Positions 24,549 through 34,700 of a stretch of 64,000 nt of DNA are shown in pieces. Made by a program: the position numbers and the translations under genes. Position 1 is the stretch's first letter. Each line of letters opens with the position of its first letter. The DNA lies in the NCBI GenBank assembly GCA_963768715.1, contig CAVYJC010000003.1, positions 186,001-250,000 of the forward strand. The letters are read 5' to 3'. Below the pieces are notes generated by a model. It saw nothing but the letters and a program-made list of their open reading frames with translations. It had not been told where the DNA came from and did no database searches. The DNA comes from DATKEJ01 sp963768715. Lineage in GTDB: Bacteria > Bacteroidota > Rhodothermia > Rhodothermales > DATKEJ01.

Positions 24549-26132
24549 CCACCGGCTGTTTCTGCAACTCGCAGTACCTCCGCGACGAAGGCGTCGGGAT
24601 TCGAACTCGGGCCATAGGGAACGCATTGCAGCGCATCCCGAACCCGGAACAGCCAGCTTGCGATAATCCGGATCTCATCGATTTCCCGCTTGCCATAGCG
24701 CTCGGGACATATCGCGTCGGTCCGAAAGACATCCTTCAAGCGCTCGCGAACCTCCTCCCGGCGCTCTCGCAGCGAGCCGTCATCCAAAACGATCTCGGCG
24801 GCAAGCCTTCCGAAGCGAATCAGATACATGGTCAGCGCCTCAGGCGTCGTTCGATGCAGCCAGACGGCGTTATGTTCAAGAACGGGAGACGCAAGGGACG
24901 AACGCCGCCGTCCTGAGGTCTTCCAGAAAGGCGATCTGATCACGAACCTTCGCAGCACGCTCGAACGCGAGCAGTGCGGCCTCACGTCGCATCTCGCGAT
25001 CCAGATGCGCCATGACATCATCGTTGCCACCGCCGAGAAACGCCCTGACTTCGGCCACCAACTTGTCGCCGCGGTCTTTCCGCGAGCCGAATACACCGCC
25101 CACAATCTCCACCAGACGTTCCGCCTCCCGTCTATTGCCGAGCGGTCCGAAATACTCGGCATCGTCATTTCGAATCTCGTAGCTCCACTCCAGCCTCGCC
25201 GCTTCCCCGGATAACAGGCGTAGAAAAGGAAGATTCCGGTAGCGGACCTCGGCCCTGTTGAACGTCGGTTTGTGGCGCTTGATCAGTCGGGATTCCAGGA
25301 TCAGGGCACTCAATTCACTCGGTGTCGGGATGAAATCGATGTTGCGGACCGCCTTTACGAGTTGCCTGATACGGTACGGATGCGAGTCGATACCCGTAAA
25401 ATAGGTTCGAACCCGTGCGTTCAGATCGCGGGCCTTCCCGACGTAAATCAAGACGTTCGATGAACTCTTGAACAGATAGACGCCCGGGATGCTCGGCACG
25501 GCATTCAACACCCCGTCACGAATACGCCGGACATTGGCCGGCATTGTCCGGTCGGCATACAGCCGCTGATTCTGATAACGGACGATTTCGGCAACCGTGT
25601 CGATGCCCGACTCGTTTCGAAGGGCGGTAAGCAGCCGCAGAAAGATCTGAGCAGTCGCGTCGGCGTCATCGAGCGCCCTGTGACGTCGCGCTGTACGCAC
25701 GCCGTAGTGTGTCTTTAGACTCTGAAGCGACTTCGACGGCAGAGCGTGAAGAATTCGGTGGGCAAGCCGCTTCGTGCAGAGTGTAGGTCCCAGCGATCTT
25801 ACGAGGCCCGCCCGACGCATCTCGTGCTGGATAAATTTCTTGTCGAACGAGACGTTGTGGCCCACGAGCACGCCATCCCCGAGAAAATCGAGATACGCCG
25901 GAAGTACCTCCGCAGCGGAGGGCGCCGCATAGACCATCGGCGTCGTAATGCCCGTCAGCCGGGTGATCTGACGCGGGACATGATGGCCCGGATTGATCAG
26001 ACTGCTGAAGCGCGCAACAATCTCGCCTCCTTCGATCTTCACCGCACCGATCTCGATCATTCGAGACCCGAGCGGATTGAGACCGGTCGTCTCGGTATCT
26101 GTGACGACAAAAGTGGTCTGGTCGATGTGCAT
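24473..26132 (-). CDS. DnaQ-type exonuclease fused to GIY-YIG (UvrC-like) nuclease, +1 frameshift
   Basis: Residues 1-165 are a DEDDh 3'-5' exonuclease: TFVVTDTETTGLNP, VGHNVSFDKKFI and the closing HRALDDADAT. Residues about 210-295 are a GIY-YIG nuclease: SIPGVYLFKSSSNVLIYVGKA, DLNARVRTYF and ILESRLIKRHKPTFN. A UvrC-like helical segment (LLAFERAAKVRDQIAFLEDL) follows. The frame closes at 24876, but the next frame carries a matching continuation (VLEHNAVWLHRTTPEALTMY) down to a stop at 24473; skipping one base near 24905-24920 joins them into about 553 residues. The fusion is known in bacteria and is thought to act in DNA repair. It converges on the esterase gene with a 76-base overlap. Confidence 0.85.
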
Positions 26133-26226
26133 GACGATCCGGTAACGCGGCAGGGTCAGTGGACGCCCGGCGGGGTGCTGTCGTTCCGGGGTTACACCTA
26201 CAGGGGATTTCGGGTAAAGTCCACTT

Positions 26227-26254
26227 TTGTGGAGAACCCAGGCACCTATTTTTG
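26227..26254 (+). promoter_or_regulatory. Bacteroidota-type promoter of mdh
   Basis: TTG at 26227-26229, 17 bases, then TATTTTTG at 26247-26254, an exact match to TAnnTTTG, the -7 element used by the Bacteroidota primary sigma factor. It lies 39 bases before the mdh ATG. Confidence 0.6.
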
Positions 26255-26293
26255 CAATGGCCTGGAAATTCAGGAAAGCACAATTACGACATC

Positions 26294-27229
26294 ATGAAAA
26301 TTACTGTTATCGGCGCAGGCAACGTTGGCGCCACCGTTGCCGAATGTATCGCACGTAAAGACATGGTCGATGAGGTTGTACTCATCGACATCGTCGAGGG
26401 TATGCCGCAAGGCAAGGCGCTCGACATGGCGGAATCCGCTCCCATCCATCTGTTCGACACTCGAATCGTGGGCACGAACGACTACGCGGACACCAAGGGA
26501 TCCGACATCTGCGTGATCACGGCCGGCCTGCCACGAAAGCCCGGGATGAGCCGTGACGATCTCTTGAGCAAGAATGCTGGAATCGTGCGCTCTGTAACGG
26601 CCGAATTCGCGGCCGGGAGTCCGGACAGCATTCTGATCGTGGTATCCAATCCGCTGGACGTCATGACCTACGTCGCCTATACCACGAGCCAGTTCCCGAG
26701 CAACAAGGTTTTCGGCATGGCCGGCGTTCTCGACACGGCCCGTTTTCGCGCTTTCATCAAGATGAAGCTCGGCATTTCGGTCAAGGATATTCAGGCGATG
26801 CTCTTAGGCGGTCACGGAGACACGATGGTTCCGCTGCCGCGATTCACGACGGTCGCAGGAACGCCCCTCACGGCACTCATGAGTGCGCAGGACATCGACG
26901 AGATCGTTGTGCGCACCAAAGGTGGCGGCGGCGAAATCGTCAAGCTCATGGGCACGTCAGCCTGGTATGCACCGGGCGCAGCGGCGGCTGAAATGTGCGA
27001 GTCGATCGTCAAGAACAGCGGACGGGTTCTCCCGTGTGCCGCATGGGTAGACGGCCAGTACGGCCTCCACGACCTGTTCATCGGCGTTCCCGTTCGACTG
27101 GGTCGAAACGGTGTCGAGGAAATACTGGAACTCGACCTCGATCAGGATGAGCTCGATCTTCTCAAAGCGTCGGCTGAACACGTAGACGCAAACGTCGCCC
27201 GGCTCAAGGAAATCGAGAACGTGGTCTGA
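26294..27229 (+). CDS. mdh: Malate dehydrogenase
   Basis: Interconverts malate and oxaloacetate with NAD in the citric acid cycle. 311 residues, lactate-dehydrogenase-like type: MKITVIGAGNVGATVAECIA at the start, LIDIVEGMPQGKALDM (Asp specifying NAD), GLPRKPGMSRDDL with the substrate Arg pair, VVSNPLDVMTYVAY, and the catalytic His in MLLGGHGDTMVPL near residue 174. The frame is open upstream, but ATG 26294 gives the exact family N-terminus and follows the promoter at 26227-26254. Confidence 0.97.
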   Translation: MKITVIGAGNVGATVAECIARKDMVDEVVLIDIVEGMPQGKALDMAESAPIHLFDTRIVGTNDYADTKGSDICVITAGLPRKPGMSRDDLLSKNAGIVRSVTAEFAAGSPDSILIVVSNPLDVMTYVAYTTSQFPSNKVFGMAGVLDTARFRAFIKMKLGISVKDIQAMLLGGHGDTMVPLPRFTTVAGTPLTALMSAQDIDEIVVRTKGGGGEIVKLMGTSAWYAPGAAAAEMCESIVKNSGRVLPCAAWVDGQYGLHDLFIGVPVRLGRNGVEEILELDLDQDELDLLKASAEHVDANVARLKEIENVV

Positions 27230-27235
27230 TCCTCG

Positions 27236-28729
27236 TTACCGCCGCCAGAACGCGGGCACGAAAAGGACGAGCACGGTAAAGATCTCGAGGCGACCGAGCA
27301 TCATCAGCATGGACAATACCCATTTCCCGACTGCCGGGACGTGGGCATAGTTCTCGGTTGGCCCGAGCGTTCCGAAGGCCGGACCGATATTGCCGAGTGC
27401 TGAGATCGCGCCACCCAGCGCCGTGAGGAGATCCATCCCGACAAGCGTCAAAGCCATGGCGCCTACGCAAGCCGTGGCTACGTACAGTACGACGAACGAG
27501 AGCACGTTCCGCATGATGTCGGTCGAGACGACCTGATCGTTGAGTCGTACCGGGATGATTGCCTGTGGATGGACCAGCCGCTTGATTTCCACGAAGGTGT
27601 GTTTATAGAGAAGCAGGTGGCGAATGGCCTTAATGCCGCCACCGGTCGAGCCGGCCATTCCACCGGCGAAAAAGAGGAAGAACATCACGCCCACAGCCAG
27701 CGGAGGCCAAAGCTCATAGTCGGCCGTTCCAAACCCTGTCGTCGTCACAATCGAGGCGGCCTGAAAGACGGCCGTGCGTACCGCTTCGCCCAGACTCGGG
27801 TATTGAACGGCGCCAAGCGTTGACGCGCCGTAGATCGAAGCGGCGATGATCCCCGTCGATACCAAAATCGTCATCAGGTAGAATCTCAGTTCCGGATCTC
27901 GAAAGACTGGACCAACCTTTCCGTGAAGAAGTCGGTAGTGCAGCGAGAAATTGACACCGGCGGCGATCATGAATACGGTTATCACCCATTCGACGTAGGG
28001 ACTATTGAAGTCGCCGACCGACCCGTTGCGGGTCGAGAATCCTCCGGTTGCCATCGTGGCGAACGCATGATTGACAGATTCGAATAGATCCATCGCCGGG
28101 AGGAGCAATAGGACCTCGATGACCGTGATCCCAAAATAGATGAGCCATAACCGTTTGGCCGTCTCCTTAACGCGCGGCGTAAGTTTGTCTGCAGACGGTC
28201 CGGGCACCTCGGCGCGAAAAAGCTGCATCCCGCCAACACCCAGGATGGGCAGTATCGCCAGAGTCAGTACGATGATGCCCATGCCGCCCAGCCAGTGCGC
28301 AAGGCTTCGCCAGAAAAGGAAAGCCCTTGGCAGCGACTCAATTGTCGGCGTGTGCGCCCCGCCGAGTATGGTCGCCCCGGTCGTGGTAAGGCCGCTCATC
28401 GTCTCGAAGAAGGCGTCCGTGTAGGATGTGAGGACGCCGCCGAGAACGAACGGTGCGGCGCCGAGCAGCGAAAGCACGAACCACGAGCTCGCGACGATCA
28501 CGAAACCCTCTCGGACGCCGAATTCGTTCTGGGGGCGATACTTCCACCAAGCGAGCCCGCCTACCAGGAGACCGACTCCCGCCGAGATCGCGAATGCAGG
28601 CCATTCCGACTCACCATAACCGATCGAGACCAACATGGGGGCGAGTAGCGCCACCCCCAGAAAGAAGAGCAGGGCTCCGAGAATACCGACTACGGTACGG
28701 ACATCGAGTAGCGTCATGAGGCGATCCAA
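27236..28729 (-). CDS. trkH: Trk-type potassium uptake membrane subunit
   Basis: 497 residues with the four-repeat pore architecture of TrkH/KtrB. The selectivity regions include MSGLTTTGATIL (first P-loop), FATMATGGFSTRNGSVG (second), AASIVTTTGFGTADYELWP (third) and ALGNIGPAFGTLGPTENYA (fourth). The true start may be the internal methionine four residues in. It begins directly after the trkA stop, so the channel and its regulatory ring subunit are made from one message. It converges on mdh with a gap of six bases. Confidence 0.94.
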   Translation of the reverse strand: MDRLMTLLDVRTVVGILGALLFFLGVALLAPMLVSIGYGESEWPAFAISAGVGLLVGGLAWWKYRPQNEFGVREGFVIVASSWFVLSLLGAAPFVLGGVLTSYTDAFFETMSGLTTTGATILGGAHTPTIESLPRAFLFWRSLAHWLGGMGIIVLTLAILPILGVGGMQLFRAEVPGPSADKLTPRVKETAKRLWLIYFGITVIEVLLLLPAMDLFESVNHAFATMATGGFSTRNGSVGDFNSPYVEWVITVFMIAAGVNFSLHYRLLHGKVGPVFRDPELRFYLMTILVSTGIIAASIYGASTLGAVQYPSLGEAVRTAVFQAASIVTTTGFGTADYELWPPLAVGVMFFLFFAGGMAGSTGGGIKAIRHLLLYKHTFVEIKRLVHPQAIIPVRLNDQVVSTDIMRNVLSFVVLYVATACVGAMALTLVGMDLLTALGGAISALGNIGPAFGTLGPTENYAHVPAVGKWVLSMLMMLGRLEIFTVLVLFVPAFWRR

Positions 28730-30088
28730 TTATCTCCGACGCCCATCGAAAAGCCTCTCGACTTCGCCGATCATAGACGGAAGGGCAAAGACGATCACTC
28801 GATCTCCGCCATGAACGACGGTGCCGCCCGTCACCACCGCCACGTCGGAAGGCCGGACGACCGCTCCGATGAGTATGCCTTCCGACATCTTGATCTCTGC
28901 TACCGGTCCGCGGGTAATTCTGGATCCTTCGCCCGCCTCGAGCTCGAGGATTTCGGCGTCCAGACCTGGGACGGTTGCAAGGCTCAATACATGCTTGCCG
29001 CGAAGAAATCGAAGTACTTCTGCGGCTACAGATCGCTTCTTGTTCACGGCCGAGTCGATCCCGATTCGCTGGCTTATGGGGAGATACGCCGCCGTAGACA
29101 GGAGGGCGACTGTCTTGTTTACGCCGAGATGCTTCGCGATGAGACAGGTGACGAGGTTGGAAGCCTCATCGTTCTTGACGGCGATGAAGGCGTCCATGTC
29201 CGTGATTCCCTCCGTGGCAAGTAAATCCATGTCGGACCCTTCCCCATGAATGACGAGCACTCCCGGCAAGTTCGCCGCCAGTTCTTCTGCGAGGGGCCGA
29301 TTGGGTTCGATGAGCTTGACCCTCATCCCCTTTTCCGATGAGAGCAAGGACGCCACGCGCGCTCCCACCTGGGTGCCTCCCAGAATCATGACGTCCTGAA
29401 TCTTGGCGTCGGAGACGCCGAACACTCCCGCAACGGCCGAAAAATCCTCCGTGCGCACAAGGACGAATACCTGGTCGTTCTTGTGGATACGCTCGGAACC
29501 ACGCGGAATGATCGTTCCGAGCCCGCGCTGAATACCCATCACCCGAAACTGGACATTCGAAGCATTCATGCTCACGTCCTGCAGCGATCTGTACAACAAG
29601 GGTGAGTTCTCGCTGATCCGGATGCCGATAAGCTGGAGCTGCCCGTTCCCGAAATTGAGAACGTCGGTAGCGCTGGCGCGGCGAATCAGGCGTACGATTT
29701 CGTCGGCGGTACTGTCTTCCGGATGGATGATGAGATCGATCCCGAGATCGGAGGCGGAAAGCACAGAATCGCGTCGACTGAATTCGCCCGAACGCACGCG
29801 GGCGACCGTAACCTTGGCCCCCATGCGATCAGCCACCATGCAGCTGATGACGTTCACCTCATCGACCGACGTGACCGCAATGAGAAGATCGGTGGATTGC
29901 GCTCCGGCCAGACTGAGTACCTCGGCAGACGTCCCATTTCCCTGAATGGTCATGACGTCGAGCCGGGAGCGCACATTCTCGAGTGCCTCAGCCGCCTCAT
30001 CTACGACTACCACATCGTGGTTCTCGCGCGAGAGCATTTGCGCTACGTCAAAACCTACTTCACCTGCTCCGAGTACGATGATTCGCAT
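28730..30088 (-). CDS. trkA: Trk potassium uptake regulatory subunit
   Basis: 452 residues made of two RCK repeats. Each has a nucleotide-binding Rossmann motif: MRIIVLGAGEVGFDVAQMLS at 1-20 and VMILGGTQVGARVASLLS near residue 230, each followed by a TrkA_C domain (for example INENSPLLYRSLQDV-type and ITRGPVAEIKMSEGILIGAV regions). The protein forms a cytoplasmic ring that gates TrkH in response to NAD(H) or ATP/ADP. It is immediately upstream of trkH. Confidence 0.94.
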   Translation of the reverse strand: MRIIVLGAGEVGFDVAQMLSRENHDVVVVDEAAEALENVRSRLDVMTIQGNGTSAEVLSLAGAQSTDLLIAVTSVDEVNVISCMVADRMGAKVTVARVRSGEFSRRDSVLSASDLGIDLIIHPEDSTADEIVRLIRRASATDVLNFGNGQLQLIGIRISENSPLLYRSLQDVSMNASNVQFRVMGIQRGLGTIIPRGSERIHKNDQVFVLVRTEDFSAVAGVFGVSDAKIQDVMILGGTQVGARVASLLSSEKGMRVKLIEPNRPLAEELAANLPGVLVIHGEGSDMDLLATEGITDMDAFIAVKNDEASNLVTCLIAKHLGVNKTVALLSTAAYLPISQRIGIDSAVNKKRSVAAEVLRFLRGKHVLSLATVPGLDAEILELEAGEGSRITRGPVAEIKMSEGILIGAVVRPSDVAVVTGGTVVHGGDRVIVFALPSMIGEVERLFDGRRR

Positions 30089-30215
30089 GTGGCTATCCGA
30101 CCGCTTCCTTATTCGACTGCCGGGACAGAACGAGCGCCTTCCAGAGTGGCGAGAAGTTGGTTGGGGATTGCGCGGGCGCCAAACTACGGCGACCGTCAGG
30201 GGTTAGCAAACAGGG

Positions 30216-33200
30216 TTAACCCACCACGGGCAGTCGCACCCAGAAGGTGGACCCCTTACCGTCCTCCGTCGTGAAGCCGATTTCGCCGCGGACGTCTTCG
30301 ATGCTCTTCTTCGCAATGGCGAGCCCGAGACCCATCCCGCTCGTCTTGGTCGAAAAATTCGGCTGAAAGATCTTATCGCGAACCTCTTCCAAAATACCGG
30401 ACCCGGTATCCACAATCTCGGCGACGACGACCGGCTGAGCAACGCGATCTCCAATTCCCAGGTCGGCTCGCGTGTGCACGGTGACGGTGCCCTCGGCATC
30501 GGTCGCCTGCTGCGCGTTCTTTATCAGGTTGATAAAAACACGACGGAGCTCGTCGCGATCGGCTTCGACCACGGCGGACTCGATCGACGAGGTGAAGACG
30601 ACTTCCGAGGAACCCTCCTCCTGCAATAATGCTATCGCTTCCCGTACGATCTCGTCCACATCGAGATGCTCAAGATGACGCTTGGGCATGCGGGCAAACG
30701 TCGAGAACTCGTTGGCTATGTTGGCGAGCGTTTCGATTTGTTCGGAAACCGTCTTCGTTATTCGTCGGAATACGGCGGCGAAGTCCTGGTTGCGCGTCTC
30801 GTCGCCTTCTTCGAATGCCCGCTGAAGATGCTGGATTGACAGCTTCATCGGCGTCAGCGGATTCTTGATCTCATGAGCCACCTGCCGCGCCATTTCCCTC
30901 CAGGCGAGCTCTCGTTCCTGTTGGGCGAGCCTCCGGCGACTTTCGGCGAGCTGTGACTGCATGAGATTGAAGGTCTCGACGAGTTCCCCGACCTCGTCCC
31001 GGGAATCGACGGGAATGGGGCGCTGGAAGCGTCCTTCGGCCACGGATCGCAACCCGTCGCGCAGTCTGGTGATCGGCCCTGCCAGGGCGCTGGCGAGAAC
31101 CGTCGCCGTTCCCATAATGACGAGGAGCAGAATCAGAAGGGCGCCAAAAAAGTAGGCAGTCGTGCGCGCGCGCTCTTCTCTGATTCGCTCCTGCTCGGGC
31201 GCAGTCAGCACGGCCACCACCGAAACCGGATTGCCGTCCTCATCCATCAGCGCCTTGTACCCGATCGTGTAAACGAATCCGTATTGACCCGTGCTCTCGA
31301 CAAAAGACTGGCGAAATCTCTTCAGAAAGAGGTCGTCATAGGCGGAAGGCGGCAGGCGGTAGCCCATGAGCGGGAGCACGTCGCCGCCCATCTGGCTGTA
31401 TTCGGAGAGCCAGGGTCCATTGTAGACGTTGAGGTCGAGACTCAACTCGCGTGCAAGTGAATCGATAGGCAAACGCCGCTGCACAGCAAAAAGTGGTTCA
31501 TCAGGCCCGGCTGCCCGTTGCAAAGCCTCCTCCACTCGCTCGAGTCGTCGCTGTAGTCTCGACCGAATCGCCCCTTCGTTTTCGCGTGTAATGACTTGCT
31601 GACCGACCAGCCCCATAACGAGCACGGCCAGCGTACCGACAAGCATGAACGCGTCGAGCACGCGGTCTCCGATCTGCGTTCGTTTCGCGGGCAGCTCGCC
31701 CCGTCGTCTCCTGAGGGCCAGTCCGACGAGAAATATCGGGAGACCGAACCAGAGGCCCGCAAGCGCCATGCGGAGGAGATAGTACAGATGGTCGTACGGG
31801 ATGACGGCCCTTGCCCGAACAGCCACGACGGTTCCAACACCGGCACTTTCGTCATTTTCAGGACCGCTATCAAGTCTCAAATAGTAGGTTAAATACGATC
31901 GCCCGTATATCGACTCGTCTTGCCAGACCTCCGGTTGCTGATTCAAATCCTCAACGACATCGGTCGGAATCGTGTAACGTTCAAAGTTCTCCCCTTCGCT
32001 CCTGACTCTTATTCCGCCCTTGAATTCGGCTAGAGACAGGGAGCGACGCCAATCGGAGTATCCAAACAGAGAACCAAATGGCGTGCTGACGCCATGACGC
32101 TGAAAACGCGCCGTCAGCCATCCGGCTATCTCCCCGTCGGGTCCTTGGACGGATGCTATCCCGGCGTATCCGACACTTTCACCCGATCGATCGTCCCGCA
32201 GAACGTCTACCCTGGGCGCGTTGGTCGTATCTGCCCGTGAAAGACGCCCAACGCCAAAACCCGCGGGGATCAGCGAAATCGCTCCCGACCCGTTCTGGTC
32301 GTATCCGCCAAGCTGGAAACCATTCGCGTCGAACAAGAGGACGCGCACCGACACGATGCCCGGAACGATCTCGGCGGCAGGAAGAGATCGCGCAAAACGG
32401 ATCCAGCTGTCACGAGGAATCGACGGACCCGATACGTGCAGAAGGTCGCTCAGCTGTTCGGACGACGCCATCTGATTCAGCAGGGCTGACGCATTCGCAA
32501 CCGCCTGATCGTCACTTCGTTCGACGAATTCCTCCGCGACGTCGATCACTCGCAACCGCCGGTGTGCATCCATCCCGAGATAGACGAGAGGATAGAGCAG
32601 GGTGGCGGCAACCAGAATAACGGCGACAATCGGGCGCAATCGAAGCGATCGAACAGAGCCAATGCGTCCCCTGCGTATCAGGATTCCCGTTACAACCACG
32701 GCAACCACATAGCCTGCAAACAGCCAGACTGGAATCAGTCTGCTCAGTTTCAACACAGCGAACGCGAGGACAGGTGTGACCAGCGAGACCCCAACCGCTG
32801 CCCAAAGCGGGCCGGCGTCCTGTTCCCGGCGTCGAAACTCCCCGATGGTCAGGGCCGTGAGCGTCCCGGCAATCAGAACCGCCGCAATCGTAGACAGAAG
32901 GAGGGCGCAGAAGACAACGAGAACGAGCGGCTCCGGGGCCAACCCGGTCCACGCGAAGAAATCGAGCGTTGCGTCAAGCATCGCCCGTCGAGTCAGCAGC
33001 GCCTGCCAGGTGATGCATCCAGTGACCGCACTGGAGACCGCAAACATCGTCAAGAGGCGTGCTCGGCGATCCGCCACGGGTTGCGCCACCGCCAGATAGC
33101 GTCGGACCACCGTCATTACCGCCACGGCGGCAACGACACTGAATATTCCTGTAATAAGGAGATCGCCGGTCGACCGTGCGACGCCTCCCGCGACACTTGA

Positions 33201-34184
33201 GGCGAGATTCATCGGATCGAAAACGGCGGCGACTTCAGAGCTCCTGAACCATCGACTCGGCAGCTTGATCAACAAGAACCCAAATCGCAGTCCGATCAGA
33301 AGAACGACCCGACCCGCTGCTGCGGCCGTCATGCGTGAAAGGGCTATCGGCCCGGACAGCCACCAGCGCCGTAACGCAACCCAAAGCCCCGCGAACACCC
33401 ACCCCATCAGCAGTCCGAACCAGACCGCCTGCAGATCTCCGAAGTGGCGCTTCCCCTCTCTGATCAGGGAAGAACTCGACGGAATCGAGATTCTTGCCTG
33501 ACCCAACTTGACGCCGGCGCCGTTCCTGAGCGACACGGTGACAAACTCTTCGTCCGTCGGCGGTGCGGCGGTCGTCGAATCGTCGAGAAGCACATCGACA
33601 GTACTGCCCGTGAGATGCGACCAACGAAGACCAAGGTCCTCGGTCCGGATCGACTCCACATTGGATTCGGTCAACTGCACGACCTGCGCCACCCTGACGA
33701 CGCCGCGGGGTCCGACGGGGTACCACATGACAAGACATTTACGGTAGGCATCGGACGTAACCGTTACCCAACCATCCAGGTCTGGCGGCCATGTTGCGGG
33801 CGGAGGCAGAAAGGAGAATCCAGACCACACCACCAGATTGCCCTGCGAATCGAACAACTCGGTCGACGATGCGGGACCCGCCTCGTGACGCGCTCTGAAT
33901 CTTCGTACTGCGGCCACAGTCTGCAGGTCGGGCGGCTCGGATTCCATTGCACGATCGAGAAGGAATGCAGCATCGTCATCGGCAGCCACTGCGAGAGCCC
34001 GTTGCCGCATTTCAGACCGTAGATGGTCGAAGTCATCCCCGATCTGATGGACGAACCTCGCGGACAGCGCCCTTTGTCTGTTGGAAGTCTCGCTCTCGAT
34101 GCCGGTGACCATGAACTGCTGCAGCACCCATGTTGCCGGCACGAAGGAAGCCAACACCGCGGCTATGACGAGGAATCTCCGCAC
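30216..34184 (-). CDS. Very large membrane sensor histidine kinase, NtrY-like
   Basis: 1322 residues. TM1 at about 6-25; a first extracytoplasmic region to 245; several membrane helices over about 248-535; a second large extracytoplasmic region about 540-800; two more helices (805-820, 845-862); a third, Cache-like region about 870-1005; a helix; HAMP about 1030-1080; then HisKA with His1104 in HEIKNPLTPMKLSIQ, and HATPase_c with INLIKNAQQATD, VDTGSGILEE and STKTSGMGLGLAI. HEIKNPLTP is the NtrY-type H-box. No response regulator is next to it, so it is an orphan in this window. It follows the DUF4783 gene by 12 bases and probably shares its promoter. Confidence 0.9.
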   Translation of the reverse strand: MRRFLVIAAVLASFVPATWVLQQFMVTGIESETSNRQRALSARFVHQIGDDFDHLRSEMRQRALAVAADDDAAFLLDRAMESEPPDLQTVAAVRRFRARHEAGPASSTELFDSQGNLVVWSGFSFLPPPATWPPDLDGWVTVTSDAYRKCLVMWYPVGPRGVVRVAQVVQLTESNVESIRTEDLGLRWSHLTGSTVDVLLDDSTTAAPPTDEEFVTVSLRNGAGVKLGQARISIPSSSSLIREGKRHFGDLQAVWFGLLMGWVFAGLWVALRRWWLSGPIALSRMTAAAAGRVVLLIGLRFGFLLIKLPSRWFRSSEVAAVFDPMNLASSVAGGVARSTGDLLITGIFSVVAAVAVMTVVRRYLAVAQPVADRRARLLTMFAVSSAVTGCITWQALLTRRAMLDATLDFFAWTGLAPEPLVLVVFCALLLSTIAAVLIAGTLTALTIGEFRRREQDAGPLWAAVGVSLVTPVLAFAVLKLSRLIPVWLFAGYVVAVVVTGILIRRGRIGSVRSLRLRPIVAVILVAATLLYPLVYLGMDAHRRLRVIDVAEEFVERSDDQAVANASALLNQMASSEQLSDLLHVSGPSIPRDSWIRFARSLPAAEIVPGIVSVRVLLFDANGFQLGGYDQNGSGAISLIPAGFGVGRLSRADTTNAPRVDVLRDDRSGESVGYAGIASVQGPDGEIAGWLTARFQRHGVSTPFGSLFGYSDWRRSLSLAEFKGGIRVRSEGENFERYTIPTDVVEDLNQQPEVWQDESIYGRSYLTYYLRLDSGPENDESAGVGTVVAVRARAVIPYDHLYYLLRMALAGLWFGLPIFLVGLALRRRRGELPAKRTQIGDRVLDAFMLVGTLAVLVMGLVGQQVITRENEGAIRSRLQRRLERVEEALQRAAGPDEPLFAVQRRLPIDSLARELSLDLNVYNGPWLSEYSQMGGDVLPLMGYRLPPSAYDDLFLKRFRQSFVESTGQYGFVYTIGYKALMDEDGNPVSVVAVLTAPEQERIREERARTTAYFFGALLILLLVIMGTATVLASALAGPITRLRDGLRSVAEGRFQRPIPVDSRDEVGELVETFNLMQSQLAESRRRLAQQERELAWREMARQVAHEIKNPLTPMKLSIQHLQRAFEEGDETRNQDFAAVFRRITKTVSEQIETLANIANEFSTFARMPKRHLEHLDVDEIVREAIALLQEEGSSEVVFTSSIESAVVEADRDELRRVFINLIKNAQQATDAEGTVTVHTRADLGIGDRVAQPVVVAEIVDTGSGILEEVRDKIFQPNFSTKTSGMGLGLAIAKKSIEDVRGEIGFTTEDGKGSTFWVRLPVVG

Positions 34185-34196
34185 GAATGCTCTGGT

Positions 34197-34631
34197 TTAA
34201 CCGGTGCGGCCGCCGTTCATTTCGGAAGGTGTCAGTCGCAACTCCTTGAGCTCCCAGCCCTGGCGCGCGCGCCGCAGTCTTAGAAAGAGATCCCACGCAT
34301 CCGAGCGGTCGCTTCCCATGAGGCGAGAACGCGCGGTACACTGGCGCCCGACCACGTTGACCTCTCGCACCCTCGCATCACGCAGCGGATGCTGATCAAG
34401 AAAGGCTCCGGTGACGTATTGGGCCTGTGCCTTCGTGTAAACCGACGTCTGGCCGTCCACCGTCAACTCGACTTGCGTACCGGACACGCGCGCCAGCACG
34501 TCGGCTTTGCCCTGAACCAGCGCTTCGGTTATATCGCGTACGACCACCCGGGCGTCATCACCCGATTGTGCGGACGCAGGAATAACGGCCACTACGAGAA
34601 TCGCAGCTACACCAAGAAAGAGTCGGCGCAT
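34197..34631 (-). CDS. DUF4783 family secreted protein
   Basis: 144 residues with a cleavable signal peptide (LFLGVAAILVVAVIPASAQS, cleavage after ASA). The mature part has the NTF2-like DUF4783 pattern: an N-terminal helix ending in KADVLARV, then VELTVDGQTSVYTKAQAQYVTGAFLDQHP, then a C-terminal sheet with WDLFLRLRRARQGWELKELRL. The family is largely confined to Bacteroidota relatives and has no known function. It precedes the histidine kinase by 12 bases, so it may be exported and linked to signal sensing. Confidence 0.82.
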   Translation of the reverse strand: MRRLFLGVAAILVVAVIPASAQSGDDARVVVRDITEALVQGKADVLARVSGTQVELTVDGQTSVYTKAQAQYVTGAFLDQHPLRDARVREVNVVGRQCTARSRLMGSDRSDAWDLFLRLRRARQGWELKELRLTPSEMNGGRTG

Positions 34632-34700
34632 CGGTCAAACCAATTCATCTGAAGCTGCCGGCGGCAATTTGGGTCCACAGGCAGACGACTCGTCACGATG

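Noticed and set aside
24473..25168. Separate leftward 231-codon gene after the nuclease
   Set aside because: The first 100 residues are a shifted reading of the nuclease; only the later part is real, and it is the continuation of that gene.
25385..25425. tRNA T-loop-like GGTTCGAACCC
   Set aside because: It lies inside the GIY-YIG coding region, and no acceptor stem pairs with the flanks.
26159..26293. N-terminal extension of malate dehydrogenase
   Set aside because: The added 45 residues have no family features and contain the promoter; ATG 26294 gives the standard N-terminus.
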